A stretch of 64,000 nucleotides of DNA from Grimontia celer (GCF_900055185.1 NZ_FIZX01000002.1:872586-936585); one strand, 5' to 3'. Shown: positions 7,926 to 15,817, counted from the stretch's first letter. Program-made: numbers and translations. The notes: generated by a model not told the origin, from the sequence alone.

Positions 7926-8231
7926 ATGAAAACACCACTCACCAAGCTCGAAAAATACTTCGTAATCGACAAGTTGATCATCCATTCCCTAGATCTGTGC
8001 TTGTATCAGGCGTCTGTCATTATTGATGGTGAAGAGCACTTTGTGTGTTATGACGACGGTAATTTCCTCCGAACGCATTCGCTGATCGAAATCCAAAAGT
8101 GCTGTAAGAACTTAAAAGCGAAAGAAACGGTACTCCGCCAGGAAAGTGCGTATGACGAAATGGTTGGTGCACCAGCCAAAGGCGAAACGAATGCGCTGGA
8201 AGTACCTTTGAAGGACTGTGGACTTTACTGA
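7926..8231 (+). CDS. DUF6482 family small protein
   Basis: Cytosolic protein of 101 residues that fits the DUF6482 family by its start and pattern: FVIDKLIIHSLDLCLYQASVIIDGEEHFVCYDDG, followed by a long helix (SLIEIQKCCKNLKAKETVLRQESAYDEM). The function is unknown. The start ATG at 7926 follows an excellent ACAGGAGG ribosome site; an overlapping ATG at 7921 is dead after two codons. It sits between yiaY and ybdG on the same strand and might be transcribed with ybdG, 76 bases downstream. Confidence 0.65.
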   Translation: MKTPLTKLEKYFVIDKLIIHSLDLCLYQASVIIDGEEHFVCYDDGNFLRTHSLIEIQKCCKNLKAKETVLRQESAYDEMVGAPAKGETNALEVPLKDCGLY

Positions 8232-8307
8232 CTCCTGTATCAAAACTGCCGCACCGGACGGGAGATCTGACTGATACGCTCAAACATCAGCAGAGGGAGT
8301 CCGGCAG

Positions 8308-9612
8308 ATGTTAGATCATGGTGTTCGTAAGTACGTTACCGACAAATTGACCCAAATGGGGTTCGACAGCGACCCCTATGGCGCAGAGCCAACGTTGATT
8401 TTCATTCTGGCCGCTGTCGGCATTGCGGGCATCAGCTATCTTCTCGTCCATCGCGTTATCGTTCGTTACGTTAACCTTGCCATCAGTAAAAACAAGCAAT
8501 CTTGGGCTAACAGCCTGACCAAACATGAAGTATTGGAAAAGCTGGCTGCGCTTGTGCCAGTGATGATCCTTGATGTCTTGGTTCCACCTATTCTGACGCA
8601 TCATCCATTGCTTGCGACCATGTCAGACCGCTGCCTTGGCATTGCCGTTATCGTGATGTTTATCTGGATGATGTTTGCGCTTCTTGATGCGCTTCATGAT
8701 ATTGCCTACATAAAAGGCATCAGCCGCCGGATGCCGATCAAGAGCTTCGTTCAGCTCATCAAGCTCTTCACTTTCTTTGTCGGCATCGTGATCTGTATTT
8801 CTATTCTGGCGAACGAGTCACCCATCATTTTCTTGAGTGGATTAGGTGTAGCGACAGGCTTGGTCATGTTGGTGTTCAAAGACACCATCTTGGGTTTTGT
8901 GGCGGGCATTCAGCTTTCCGCCAACCGTATGGTCAGCCTGAATGACTGGATTCAGATGGATGAATATGGTGCCAGCGGCACCGTTGAAGAGATTTCACTC
9001 ACCACGGTGAAAGTCCGCAACTTTGATAACACTATCAGCATGCTGCCAGCCTACGCGTTGGTACAGAGCGCATTTATCAACTGGCAGGGGATGTCCGACT
9101 CAGGCGGTCGTCGTATAAAACGCTCAGTACATATCGACTTAACTTCCATTCGCTTTCTGACTGAAGAAGAAATTGAATCGTTGAAAGAAATACGAATTTT
9201 GCGCGAGTTCTTGTTTGAGCGGGTCAAAGAGATCAAAGAATTCAACGAGAGCTTTGAAGATGTCCACCACGCAGCGAACTTGCGTCAAATGACTAACGTT
9301 GGAGTATTTCGCGCGTATCTTGCTGTTTACCTTCGCGCGCATAAGGACATTCACAATTACATGACGTGCATGGTGCGCCAATTGGAACCCACCGCGGAAG
9401 GTTTGCCGCTTCAGGTTTATGCTTTTGTGAACAACACGGACTGGGTCTTCTATGAAGGCGTGCAGGCAGACATCTTCGACCATATCTACGCCATCATGCC
9501 GATGTTTGGTTTACGACCCTTCCAGTCATTTGGTGGCCATGATGCAGTCAATATCGGATTGGGCAGTCAGCAGAATAGTGCCGCGCCGATTGGTGACCAG
9601 ATAGGACGATAG
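8308..9612 (+). CDS. ybdG: Mechanosensitive channel YbdG (MscS family)
   Basis: Inner-membrane mechanosensitive channel of 434 residues. About five hydrophobic helices fill residues 25-200, the last being the pore helix region PIIFLSGLGVATGLVMLVFKDTILGFVAGIQLSANRMV. A cytosolic MscS beta domain follows (GDWIQM-like NDWIQMDEYGASGTVEEISLTTVKVRNFDNTISMLP), then the YbdG-specific SGGRRIKRSVHIDLTSIRFL and a long C-terminal cage domain. The layout and the INWQGMSDSGGRRIKRS block match E. coli YbdG (415 residues). It opens under membrane tension in hypo-osmotic shock with low conductance. The start at 8308 has GAGGGAG upstream. No terminator is obvious before the next gene. Confidence 0.9.
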   Translation: MLDHGVRKYVTDKLTQMGFDSDPYGAEPTLIFILAAVGIAGISYLLVHRVIVRYVNLAISKNKQSWANSLTKHEVLEKLAALVPVMILDVLVPPILTHHPLLATMSDRCLGIAVIVMFIWMMFALLDALHDIAYIKGISRRMPIKSFVQLIKLFTFFVGIVICISILANESPIIFLSGLGVATGLVMLVFKDTILGFVAGIQLSANRMVSLNDWIQMDEYGASGTVEEISLTTVKVRNFDNTISMLPAYALVQSAFINWQGMSDSGGRRIKRSVHIDLTSIRFLTEEEIESLKEIRILREFLFERVKEIKEFNESFEDVHHAANLRQMTNVGVFRAYLAVYLRAHKDIHNYMTCMVRQLEPTAEGLPLQVYAFVNNTDWVFYEGVQADIFDHIYAIMPMFGLRPFQSFGGHDAVNIGLGSQQNSAAPIGDQIGR

Positions 9613-9670
9613 CTTTCCACTCATATGATCTGCTTTGCCATGGTAAGGTGTTTGATTTGGGAGGGAAGAA

Positions 9671-10087
9671 ATGGAAATTCGACAAATCAGTTGGCAGGAA
9701 ACCATCGATATTCGCCACAGAGTGCTGTGGCCAGAAAAGCCTCCTGAGTTTTGTAAAGCGGAAGGGGACGATGAAGCGCTTCACCTGGGCGCTTACATCA
9801 ATAAAGAGCTGGTTTGTGTGGCTTCGCTGTTCTTTGATGGTGATGTGGTGCGCCTGCGAAAATTTGCTTCGTTACCGGCCTATCAAGGTCAAGGTGTCGG
9901 GTCTTCGGTACTGAATGCGGCGTTTAAAGAAATGAAGGCACGTGGTGTCTCAGTGTTTTGGTGTGATGCGCGTGAAGCCGCAATGGGTATCTATCGGAAA
10001 TTTGGGATGAAACCATCCGGTGAACGCTTTTACAAAGGCGATATCCCTTACTTCAAGATGTCGACAAACTTCGCAGATTTTCCCTAA
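9671..10087 (+). CDS. GNAT family N-acetyltransferase
   Basis: Acetyltransferase of 138 residues with a strong GGAGGG ribosome site. The acetyl-CoA motif is LRKFASLPAYQGQGVGSSVLNAAF (Q-G-x-G-V-G loop), and the C-terminal EAAMGIYRKFGMKPSGERFYKGDIPYFKM is typical of small GNATs that act on free small molecules. The beginning, EIRQISWQETIDIRHRVLWP, resembles the group that includes ElaA- and YitH-like proteins. The substrate is unknown. Confidence 0.8.
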   Translation: MEIRQISWQETIDIRHRVLWPEKPPEFCKAEGDDEALHLGAYINKELVCVASLFFDGDVVRLRKFASLPAYQGQGVGSSVLNAAFKEMKARGVSVFWCDAREAAMGIYRKFGMKPSGERFYKGDIPYFKMSTNFADFP

Positions 10088-10212
10088 CTATGTGCCATGT
10101 CCCACGCCTAGAGAATGAGCGTTTGAATCTAATTCCGTACGGTATATTCTTTAATCTCAGCGTTTGAAACATACAAATCTTCAGTCGTTTAGTTGAAGGA
10201 TAGCCAAATACG

Positions 10213-10491
10213 ATGGGTACATTTTGGGGTAAAGTGAATGACTCTCTCGCCGAAACACTCAATGATTTTTTTGAGTATCGCGGGCGAGTGTGGATTGTGA
10301 GCATTCGCGAGAATCAATTGTTGAATGACTCTTTGATTGTTTCCGAAGATTCTTTCCGTGAACCTATGGATTGGATGGTTGACCAAGGCTATCCCGATGA
10401 TGTCCTCGAAGAACTGGAATACCTAAAGTTGTCTCAATCTATCAGTGTCAAAGTCGGTGATATCGAGCACTGCATTATGCGCGTGAAATAA
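10213..10491 (+). CDS. Small conserved protein, paralogue A
   Basis: Soluble protein of 92 residues, acidic overall, that I do not recognise. It is a clear paralogue of the 94-residue protein at 11034-11318. Shared blocks are DSL-x-x-TLN near residue 10, R-x-R-x-WIV-x-x-RE near 25, SED-x-FREPM-x-WM near 45, LE-x-LKLS-x-SI near 70, and a C-terminal EHC-x-x-RVK. Both end in the same Arg-Val-Lys. No signal peptide, membrane helix or cofactor motif is visible. It is a stand-alone gene followed by a hairpin. Such dimer-like small alpha/beta proteins are common in Vibrionaceae without known function. Confidence 0.6.
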   Translation: MGTFWGKVNDSLAETLNDFFEYRGRVWIVSIRENQLLNDSLIVSEDSFREPMDWMVDQGYPDDVLEELEYLKLSQSISVKVGDIEHCIMRVK

Positions 10492-10533
10492 CGCAGCGAA
10501 ACAACGAAAATCCCTCCAAAACCAAGGTGCAAA

Positions 10534-10556
10534 GTCGGTGCATTTTCTGCACCGAC
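10534..10556 (+). terminator. Hairpin after paralogue A
   Basis: A perfect 9-bp stem, GTCGGTGCA and TGCACCGAC around TTTTC, lies 43 bases after the stop. No T run follows, so it may be a weak terminator, a processing hairpin or a palindromic protein site. Confidence 0.45.
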
Positions 10557-10626
10557 GATGATCACACCCCTCAAGCATTCGAACCACCGCAAGTACTAAT
10601 TGCTTTTAAATCAATTATCTAAAAAA

Positions 10627-10643
10627 TTGGCAAGGTGATTGCT
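10627..10643 (+). promoter_or_regulatory. Sigma-54-like promoter between the paralogues
   Basis: TTGGCAAGGTGATTGCT has the invariant GG and GC exactly 10 bases apart and fits TGGCAC-N5-TTGCW closely. Transcription would start near 10655 and run toward paralogue B at 11034, leaving a leader of nearly 400 bases. The downstream target is not certain. Confidence 0.5.
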
Positions 10644-10794
10644 AATAAGAGTATGGCGTGCGATTGCAGTACTGCTGCAGACGTTACGTTTACTCCTTGC
10701 TGTCGTTGTTGGTTTCTCTGTCCTTTCGATCCTCCGTTGGTTGGACAGGGAAACATTTTTTCCTCTCCCAGAACATTCCAATATTGATGTGTGA
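10639..10794 (+). CDS. Possible 51-residue membrane peptide (TTG start)
   Basis: A frame with protein-like character reads LLIRVWRAIAVLLQTLRLLL and then a hydrophobic segment ending SVLSILRWLDRETFFPLPEHSN. It would be a one-helix membrane peptide with flanking Arg residues. The only start is a TTG at 10639 right after a stop codon, and the AAGG ribosome site is too close. It also overlaps the -12 element of the sigma-54-like promoter, so both cannot be used from the same transcript. It may be a gene remnant. Confidence 0.2.
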   Translation: MLIRVWRAIAVLLQTLRLLLAVVVGFSVLSILRWLDRETFFPLPEHSNIDV

Positions 10795-11033
10795 ACGAAG
10801 TGGCTGCTTTGTGAACAGCGATGAACTTTTCATTACTGCAAACAATGAGTTGCGCTTTGTTTTCAAGTGGTCATTCTATGTCCAACATTTCACAATAAAA
10901 CTTACAAAATGAAATACCTATAGTATTGAGTCTTTATAGGACAGTGTTCATAAATGGATGAACTTACACCCAAATAACCTGAAGATGCCGGATTCAGTTT
11001 GTATGGGTCTTCACTGTTTTATCGGGAGACAAT

Positions 11034-11318
11034 ATGGCTATTTCTCGCTTCCTTACCAAAATGCATGACTCTTTGACTGGAACCTTAAACAACATGGTGG
11101 AGTTTCGTGAAAGGATGTGGATTGTGAATGTCAGGGAGGCTGAAAAGAGTAGTGAGTCATTTGTTATCAGCGAGGACAACTTTCGGGAGCCGATGGAATG
11201 GATGATCGATCAGAACTACTCAAGCGAGATGCTCGAACGTCTTGAATCACTCAAGCTGTCAGAGTCGATTCGTTTTACCGTGGGTGGTGCCGAGCATTGT
11301 CTATTTCGCGTGAAATAA
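11034..11318 (+). CDS. Small conserved protein, paralogue B
   Basis: Soluble protein of 94 residues, paralogous to the product of 10213-10491 along its whole length, with roughly half of the residues identical by eye. Its conserved blocks are DSLTGTLN, FRERMWIVNVRE, ISEDNFREPMEWMIDQNY, LESLKLSESI and the end AEHCLFRVK. The ATG at 11034 has a good GGGAG ribosome site. The MATE gene starts only 12 bases after the stop, so the two are probably one transcript. The function is unknown; the pairing with a drug exporter may be incidental. Confidence 0.65.
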   Translation: MAISRFLTKMHDSLTGTLNNMVEFRERMWIVNVREAEKSSESFVISEDNFREPMEWMIDQNYSSEMLERLESLKLSESIRFTVGGAEHCLFRVK

Positions 11319-11330
11319 CAGGATGCTCCA

Positions 11331-12710
11331 TTGACTGTTATTCATCAGGTATATCATCACTCTCGCGGCGACTTTTTCGTTAAACTCTTCACCATTGCGC
11401 TTCCTATTACGCTCCAGACACTTCTGTTTGCGAGTAAAGGTCTGGTCGACATGTTGATGATGGGTCAACTTGGCGAAACGGACATCGCGGCTGTCGGTGT
11501 TGCGAGCAGAGCGCTTTTTGTCGCGACGATATTTATCGGCGGTATTACTGCCGGTGGCGCATTGCTCACCGCCCAATACTGGGGGGCAAAAAACGCAGAT
11601 GGTGTAAGAGAGAGCGTCGCACTGGCTTGGGTAGCCGCATTCGTATCCGGCTTCATCGTTATTGGAGTCTTTGGCCTGTTACCACAAAACATAATGGGTC
11701 TGGCCAGTACCGATGCTGCAGTTATTGCGTTGGGGAGTGATTATCTGATGATCACTGGCTTCAGTATGCTGTCGCTTGCCTATATCAGCAGCTCTGCTGC
11801 AGGTTTACGATCTATGCATCAGCCCATGGTCAGCACCTTTTTCAGTGGATTAGGTATTGGGCTGAATATCCTCCTCAACTGGGTGCTAATTTTTGGCTAT
11901 ATGGGCTTTCCATCAATGGGAGTCAAAGGTGCTGCAATCGGGACAGTGCTGGCAAGTCTGATAGAGGCCGCAGCCCTGTTTTTATTCCTGCGTTACAAAC
12001 AGCATCTTTTATCTTTCAGCTTTAACGATGTCCGCAGTGCATTGAGGCTGGATAAAATCCGGCGCTTTCTCGCTTTGTCACTGCCAACCACGTTTAACTT
12101 TCTAGCTTGGGCTGGTGGGTTATTTGCTTACACAGCTATCATGGGAGCGACAGGTTCTGAAGGTTTGGTGGCTTACTCTGTGATGACACCGATTGAGTCA
12201 GTCTCCCTGAGTTTGTTGGTGGGCCTCGCAAACGCATCAGCCGTGTTGGTAGGCAATCAGCTAGGGGCGAAAAACTATGATGCTGTTTACTATCAGGCAA
12301 TGGCATTAGTAGCCGTGGCTATTGTGGTCACCGCGCTGGTATCGCTAATGATGTACTGGCTCAAAACGCCAATCCTGAATTTATTCACAGCGCTCACACC
12401 GGAAACCCGTGATTTAACAGAGATCTTCTTTGTCATTCTATGCTTCGGCAACATACTGCGTTCATTACCAACGACCTTGGTGGTAGGTGTTTTACGGGCT
12501 GGTGGGGATGTGAAGTTCTGCCTATATCAGGATATGTTGACCCAGTGGTTCTTTGGGATCCCTTTAGCGGCAATTGGAGCAGTGCTACTGGGTTTTCCAC
12601 CGCAATGGGTGTTCGCCATGTTCTTCCTCGAAACTTTATTTAAGTGGGTGGCCTGTACATATCGATTAAGGTCAAAAAAGTGGATCAAGAACCTCGTGGA
12701 TCACGAATAA
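11331..12710 (+). CDS. MATE family multidrug/toxin exporter
   Basis: Inner-membrane antiporter of 459 residues with the 12-helix MATE arrangement. Family signs are LPITLQTLLFASKGLVDMLMMGQLGETDIAAVGVASR in helix 1-2, and two internally repeated halves, the second beginning LALSLPTTFNFLAWAGGLFAYTAIMGATG. It would export cationic compounds using Na+ or H+. The likely start is the TTG at 11331 (CAGGA 8 bases upstream); no ATG lies before the first helix. It follows paralogue B closely and ends at a hairpin. The subfamily is nearer NorM than DinF, but the substrate cannot be inferred. Confidence 0.85.
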   Translation: MTVIHQVYHHSRGDFFVKLFTIALPITLQTLLFASKGLVDMLMMGQLGETDIAAVGVASRALFVATIFIGGITAGGALLTAQYWGAKNADGVRESVALAWVAAFVSGFIVIGVFGLLPQNIMGLASTDAAVIALGSDYLMITGFSMLSLAYISSSAAGLRSMHQPMVSTFFSGLGIGLNILLNWVLIFGYMGFPSMGVKGAAIGTVLASLIEAAALFLFLRYKQHLLSFSFNDVRSALRLDKIRRFLALSLPTTFNFLAWAGGLFAYTAIMGATGSEGLVAYSVMTPIESVSLSLLVGLANASAVLVGNQLGAKNYDAVYYQAMALVAVAIVVTALVSLMMYWLKTPILNLFTALTPETRDLTEIFFVILCFGNILRSLPTTLVVGVLRAGGDVKFCLYQDMLTQWFFGIPLAAIGAVLLGFPPQWVFAMFFLETLFKWVACTYRLRSKKWIKNLVDHE

Positions 12711-12716
12711 TACGCA

Positions 12717-12748
12717 ACAAAAAGTCCGGCTCTCGCTGGGCTTTTTTG
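12717..12748 (+). terminator. Terminator of the MATE gene
   Basis: AAAAGTCCGGC and GCTGGGCTTTTTT form an imperfect hairpin with G-U pairs around TCTC, followed by a T run, a few bases after the MATE stop. Confidence 0.65.
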
Positions 12749-12758
12749 TTTCAGAACA

Positions 12759-12773
12759 GTGCAAACAGTGCAC
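12759..12773 (+). promoter_or_regulatory. Inverted repeat upstream of the sigma-54 promoter
   Basis: GTGC-N7-GCAC lies about 75-90 bases upstream of the -24 element, the usual zone for an enhancer-binding activator. It partly resembles an NtrC site (TGCAC-N7-GTGCA), but the arm spacing differs, so the link to NtrC is weak. Confidence 0.3.
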
Positions 12774-12846
12774 GGTTTTTGAACATTTATCTTTGTGTTG
12801 AACGTGTAAAAATAAAATAAACCAATAAAAGCAATAGATTGAAAAT

Positions 12847-12864
12847 TTGGCAAGTCCATTGCTT
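12847..12864 (+). promoter_or_regulatory. Sigma-54 promoter of the guanidine operon
   Basis: TTGGCAAGTCCATTGCT fits the -24/-12 consensus, with GG at 12849-12850 and GC at 12861-12862 exactly 10 bases apart. Transcription would begin near 12873, about 55 bases before the guanidine-I riboswitch, so the riboswitch would be in the leader. Sigma-54 control is typical of nitrogen-assimilation operons and agrees with the gene content. Confidence 0.7.
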
Positions 12865-12927
12865 ATAACATCATCAGTAACGCACCAAAGATGTATCGTT
12901 CGAAAGCGTTCTGACAATTTGAAAATG

Positions 12928-13046
12928 GACAACTAGGGTTCCGATGCTGGCAAGCAAAAGCATGACTGGTCCGAGAGTTGTCAACCTCACCTGAATCAGC
13001 ACTTTGCTGAATACGAGGTCACACGGAGGGACAAAAGCCCGGGAGA
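12928..13046 (+). promoter_or_regulatory. Guanidine-I (ykkC) riboswitch
   Basis: All conserved blocks of the guanidine-I aptamer are present in order: CTAGGGTTCCG (12933-12943), GGTCCGAGAG (12968-12977) and ACACGGAGGGA-N-AAAAGCCCGGGAGA across 13021-13046. Stem P1 pairs 12928-12934 with 12976-12982 (GACAACT with AGTTGTC), and P2 pairs ATGCT at 12944 with AGCAT at 12959. The aptamer binds the guanidinium ion and turns genes on. The expression platform between 13046 and the start codon at 13104 has no T run; a weak GAGAT/ATCTC stem is seen there, so control of translation is at least as likely as termination. Confidence 0.93.
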
Positions 13047-13103
13047 TTCGCTTGATATCTCTTTGGTGCCGTCGATTCGTGAAAACTCAAGGTAGAGGTA
13101 GTT

Positions 13104-14189
13104 ATGAAGTTGTATTCTTCCGTTCTTCGCAAAATTTCCACTCGTCTGGCGCTTGCCGCCACATTATGTCTCACTCTGATCTCAGGCCCAGCGCTCGCTG
13201 AAGATAAGCCAACGTTTCGTTTGGCTTGGTCAATCTACGTGGGTTGGGTGCCGTGGGATTACGGCAACAGCGAAGGCATCATCAATAAATGGGCTGACAA
13301 ATACGGCATCGAAATCGAAGTTGTTCAGGTCAATGACTACATCGAGTCGATCAACCAGTACACCGCAGGTGCGTTCGATGCGACTGTGATGACCAACATG
13401 GATGCTCTGACCATTCCTGCGGCGAGCGGTGTTGATTCAACGGCACTTATCGTCGGTGACTTCTCAAATGGTAACGACGGCATCGTGCTGAAAGATGCCG
13501 CTGAACTGGCAGATATCAAAGGCCAACGCGTCAACTTGGTGGAACTGAGTGTTTCTCACTATCTGTTGGCACGAGCCCTTGAAAGTGTGGGTATGACTGA
13601 ACGTGACGTAACAGTGGTAAACACCGCTGATGCGGACTTGGTATCGGCGTTTGCGACGAAAGACGTGACCTCCGTAACCACGTGGAATCCGCTGCTGGCA
13701 GAGATTGTTTCTATGCCAAAGGCATCAAAAGTCTTCGACTCTTCTCAAATCCCCGGTGAAATCATCGACCTTCTGGTGGTAAACAGCGACACCCTGGCGC
13801 AAAACCCTGAACTGGGTAAAGCCCTGACGGGTGCTTGGTATGAAATCATGAGCCAGATGCAGATGGACGACGAAGTTGGCACCAAAGCGCTGGAGTTCAT
13901 GGCAGCATCTTCTGGTACTGATTTGGCAGGTTACAAAGCTCAGCTGGATTCAACCAAAATGTTCTACCAGCCTGCGGATGCAGTGACCTTCACTGAATCT
14001 GAAACATTAAAAGACACCATGGGCAAAGTGGCTGAGTTCTCATTCAAGCATGGTTTGCTGGGTGAGGGTGCACCGGATGCGGGCTTCATCGGCATCGAAA
14101 CCCCTGCGGGTGTGTTTGGTGACAGCAGCAACGTTCTGCTTCGATTCAACCCAACCTTCATGGCAATGGCTGCGAAAGGCGAGCTGTAA
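13104..14189 (+). CDS. Guanidine-operon ABC transporter, substrate-binding protein
   Basis: Periplasmic binding protein of 361 residues, of the NitT/TauT type found next to urea-carboxylase-type genes. A Sec signal runs to about residue 32 with cleavage after GPALA. The mature protein opens with the usual first strand and ligand loop (FRLAWSIYVGWVPWDYGNSEGII), then VVQVNDYIESINQYTAGAFDATVMTNMDAL and the hinge strands. By gene order and by the riboswitch upstream, the ligand is most likely guanidine or a related guanidinium compound; this is inference. The ATG at 13104 follows GGTAGAGG. It is the first gene of the operon. Confidence 0.87.
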   Translation: MKLYSSVLRKISTRLALAATLCLTLISGPALAEDKPTFRLAWSIYVGWVPWDYGNSEGIINKWADKYGIEIEVVQVNDYIESINQYTAGAFDATVMTNMDALTIPAASGVDSTALIVGDFSNGNDGIVLKDAAELADIKGQRVNLVELSVSHYLLARALESVGMTERDVTVVNTADADLVSAFATKDVTSVTTWNPLLAEIVSMPKASKVFDSSQIPGEIIDLLVVNSDTLAQNPELGKALTGAWYEIMSQMQMDDEVGTKALEFMAASSGTDLAGYKAQLDSTKMFYQPADAVTFTESETLKDTMGKVAEFSFKHGLLGEGAPDAGFIGIETPAGVFGDSSNVLLRFNPTFMAMAAKGEL

Positions 14190-14198
14190 GGTGGGCTT

Positions 14199-15023
14199 AT
14201 GACGCGAATTATTAACCTAAAGCCATCGCCATTTGGTCGCTCGGTTCTAGCTTGCCTGCCGTTTGTGCTTCTGATCGCCGCCTATTTGGTGGCATCAGAT
14301 GCCCGCTTGGCAGAAAACCCTAATGATAAACTGCTCCCTTCATTTGCCAGCATTGCCGATGGTATTGAACGCATGGCGTTTGAACCCAGCCGTCGAACCG
14401 GAGAGTTTCTCCTTTGGGTCGACACTTGGGCGAGCTTAGAGCGTTTATGCCTCGGTGTTGGTATCAGTGCGTTGTTAGCGTTAGTGGTGGGTGTCGCGAA
14501 CGGCATGATCCCCTATGTGCGGGCGCCGCTGTCTCCTATGGTCAGAGCAATGTCTCTGATCCCTCCGATGGCGATTCTTCCGATTCTGTTTATTGCGCTT
14601 GGTTTAGGGGAGCTTTCTAAAGTCGTGCTTATTGTCATTGGTATTACGCCAATGATGATCCGCGATTTGCAGCTTCGAACAGAAAGCCTTCCGAGCGAGC
14701 AAATCATCAAGGCGCAAACACTGGGGGCAAACTCATGGACGCTGCTGGTTCGGGTCGTGTTGCCTCAGGTAATGCCTCGCCTTATCGAAGCGGTGAGGTT
14801 GACGCTTGGCAGTGCGTGGCTCTTCCTGATTGCCGCCGAGGCGATTGCTTCCACCGAAGGCCTTGGCTATCGCATCTTCCTTATCCGCCGCTATCTGGCG
14901 ATGGATGTGATTCTGCCTTACGTCGTCTGGATAACCATTCTTGCCTTCCTGATGGATTGGCTGCTGCAAAAACTCTCCGCTAAATGCTACCCGTGGTTCC
15001 ACGCGACTCAGGGAGGGAAATGA
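14199..15023 (+). CDS. Guanidine-operon ABC transporter, permease
   Basis: Inner-membrane permease of 274 residues in the NitT/TauT (BPD_transp_1) family. It has an N-terminal helix at about residues 15-30, then five core helices from about residue 75. The ATPase-contact EAA loop is visible as EQIIKAQTLGANSWTLLVRVVLPQVMPRLIEAV. A single permease gene implies a homodimer in the membrane. The gene starts 10 bases after the binding-protein stop with AAGGTGGG as ribosome site. Its stop overlaps an ATG by the ATGA arrangement, so translation of the next gene is coupled. Confidence 0.87.
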   Translation: MTRIINLKPSPFGRSVLACLPFVLLIAAYLVASDARLAENPNDKLLPSFASIADGIERMAFEPSRRTGEFLLWVDTWASLERLCLGVGISALLALVVGVANGMIPYVRAPLSPMVRAMSLIPPMAILPILFIALGLGELSKVVLIVIGITPMMIRDLQLRTESLPSEQIIKAQTLGANSWTLLVRVVLPQVMPRLIEAVRLTLGSAWLFLIAAEAIASTEGLGYRIFLIRRYLAMDVILPYVVWITILAFLMDWLLQKLSAKCYPWFHATQGGK

Positions 15024-15025
15024 TT

Positions 15026-15817
15026 ATGGACAACTCAAATACACCCATTATCGAAGCCAAAAATGTCTGGAAAGAATATGGCGACCACGTGGTGCTTGAA
15101 CGTTTGAACCTGAAAGTGATGCAGGGGGATTTCATCAGCATCCTTGGTACTTCGGGTTGTGGTAAATCCACCTTTCTGAACATGTTGCTCGGCACCCAGG
15201 CACCTTCCCGTGGTGAGCTGCTTTTGGATGGAAAACCTCTGAGTTCGGAACCGGGACCTGAACGCGGCATTGTGTTCCAGAAATACTCAGTATTTCCGCA
15301 TATGACGGCGTTGCAAAACGTTATGGTGGCTGACGAATTCGAAATGTCAAAAGTGCTCGGAAAAGTGTGGGGAAGCAGCAAGGGCGAGTTGAAAGATCGC
15401 GCCATGGCACAGTTAGAAAGGCTGGGTCTGACACAGGCTGCCAACAAGTATCCGGCAGAAATGTCAGGCGGCATGCAGCAGCGCTTGGCAATTGCGCAAG
15501 CGTTAATGAAAAAGCCGCGCATTCTGCTTTTGGATGAACCTTTCGGGGCGCTTGACCCGGGTATTCGGAAAGATATGCATGTGCTGATCAATGACATTTG
15601 GCAGGAGCAAAACCTGACCATCTTTATGATCACCCATGACCTTCATGAAGGCTTCAAGCTGGGTTCACGTCTTTGGGTATTCGATAAGCCAAGGTTCGAC
15701 CCACAAGAACCAGACCGTTATGGGTCGCAGGTGACGTTTGATATTCCCCTGAATGCTTCAGGTCAGGAGGACATCATCGCCTCTCTGCAGGCGAAAGAAC
15801 AAAAGGAAGTGGCATAA
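15026..15817 (+). CDS. Guanidine-operon ABC transporter, ATPase
   Basis: ABC ATPase of about 263 residues. Walker A is GTSGCGKST, the Q-loop is VFQKYSVFPHM, the signature is MSGGMQQRLAIAQAL, Walker B is ILLLDEPFGALDP, and the switch His is in MITHDLHEG. It energises uptake with the preceding permease. An ATG at 15020 overlaps the permease stop, but the ATG at 15026 has better spacing from GGGAGGG, so I chose it; the difference is two residues. It lies in the same operon, 38 bases before the next gene. Confidence 0.88.
   Translation: MDNSNTPIIEAKNVWKEYGDHVVLERLNLKVMQGDFISILGTSGCGKSTFLNMLLGTQAPSRGELLLDGKPLSSEPGPERGIVFQKYSVFPHMTALQNVMVADEFEMSKVLGKVWGSSKGELKDRAMAQLERLGLTQAANKYPAEMSGGMQQRLAIAQALMKKPRILLLDEPFGALDPGIRKDMHVLINDIWQEQNLTIFMITHDLHEGFKLGSRLWVFDKPRFDPQEPDRYGSQVTFDIPLNASGQEDIIASLQAKEQKEVA

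Larger units (their letters stand above)
10492..11033. other. Intergenic region between the two small paralogues
   Basis: The 542 bases hold a hairpin (10534-10556), a sigma-54-like element (10627-10643), a possible 51-codon frame opening at a TTG at 10639, and a GTTCAT-N6-ATGAAC inverted repeat near 10946-10963. None of the frames here has a good ribosome site. The reading frame 10658-10912 is in a different phase and looks accidental. Confidence 0.4.

Noticed and set aside
10650-10912. Qrr-type quorum-sensing RNA behind the sigma-54-like promoter
   Set aside because: Vibrio Qrr RNAs are sigma-54 dependent, but I see neither their conserved core nor a terminator at about 100 bases.
10658-10912. 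84-codon reading frame
   Set aside because: Composition is Cys/Ser-rich and irregular, the GTG has no ribosome site, and another phase in the same place looks more protein-like.
12759-12773. Classical NtrC binding site
   Set aside because: The arms GTGC and GCAC are spaced 7 bases, giving 15 in total, not the 17-base NtrC pattern with conserved flanks. Kept only as a weak inverted repeat.
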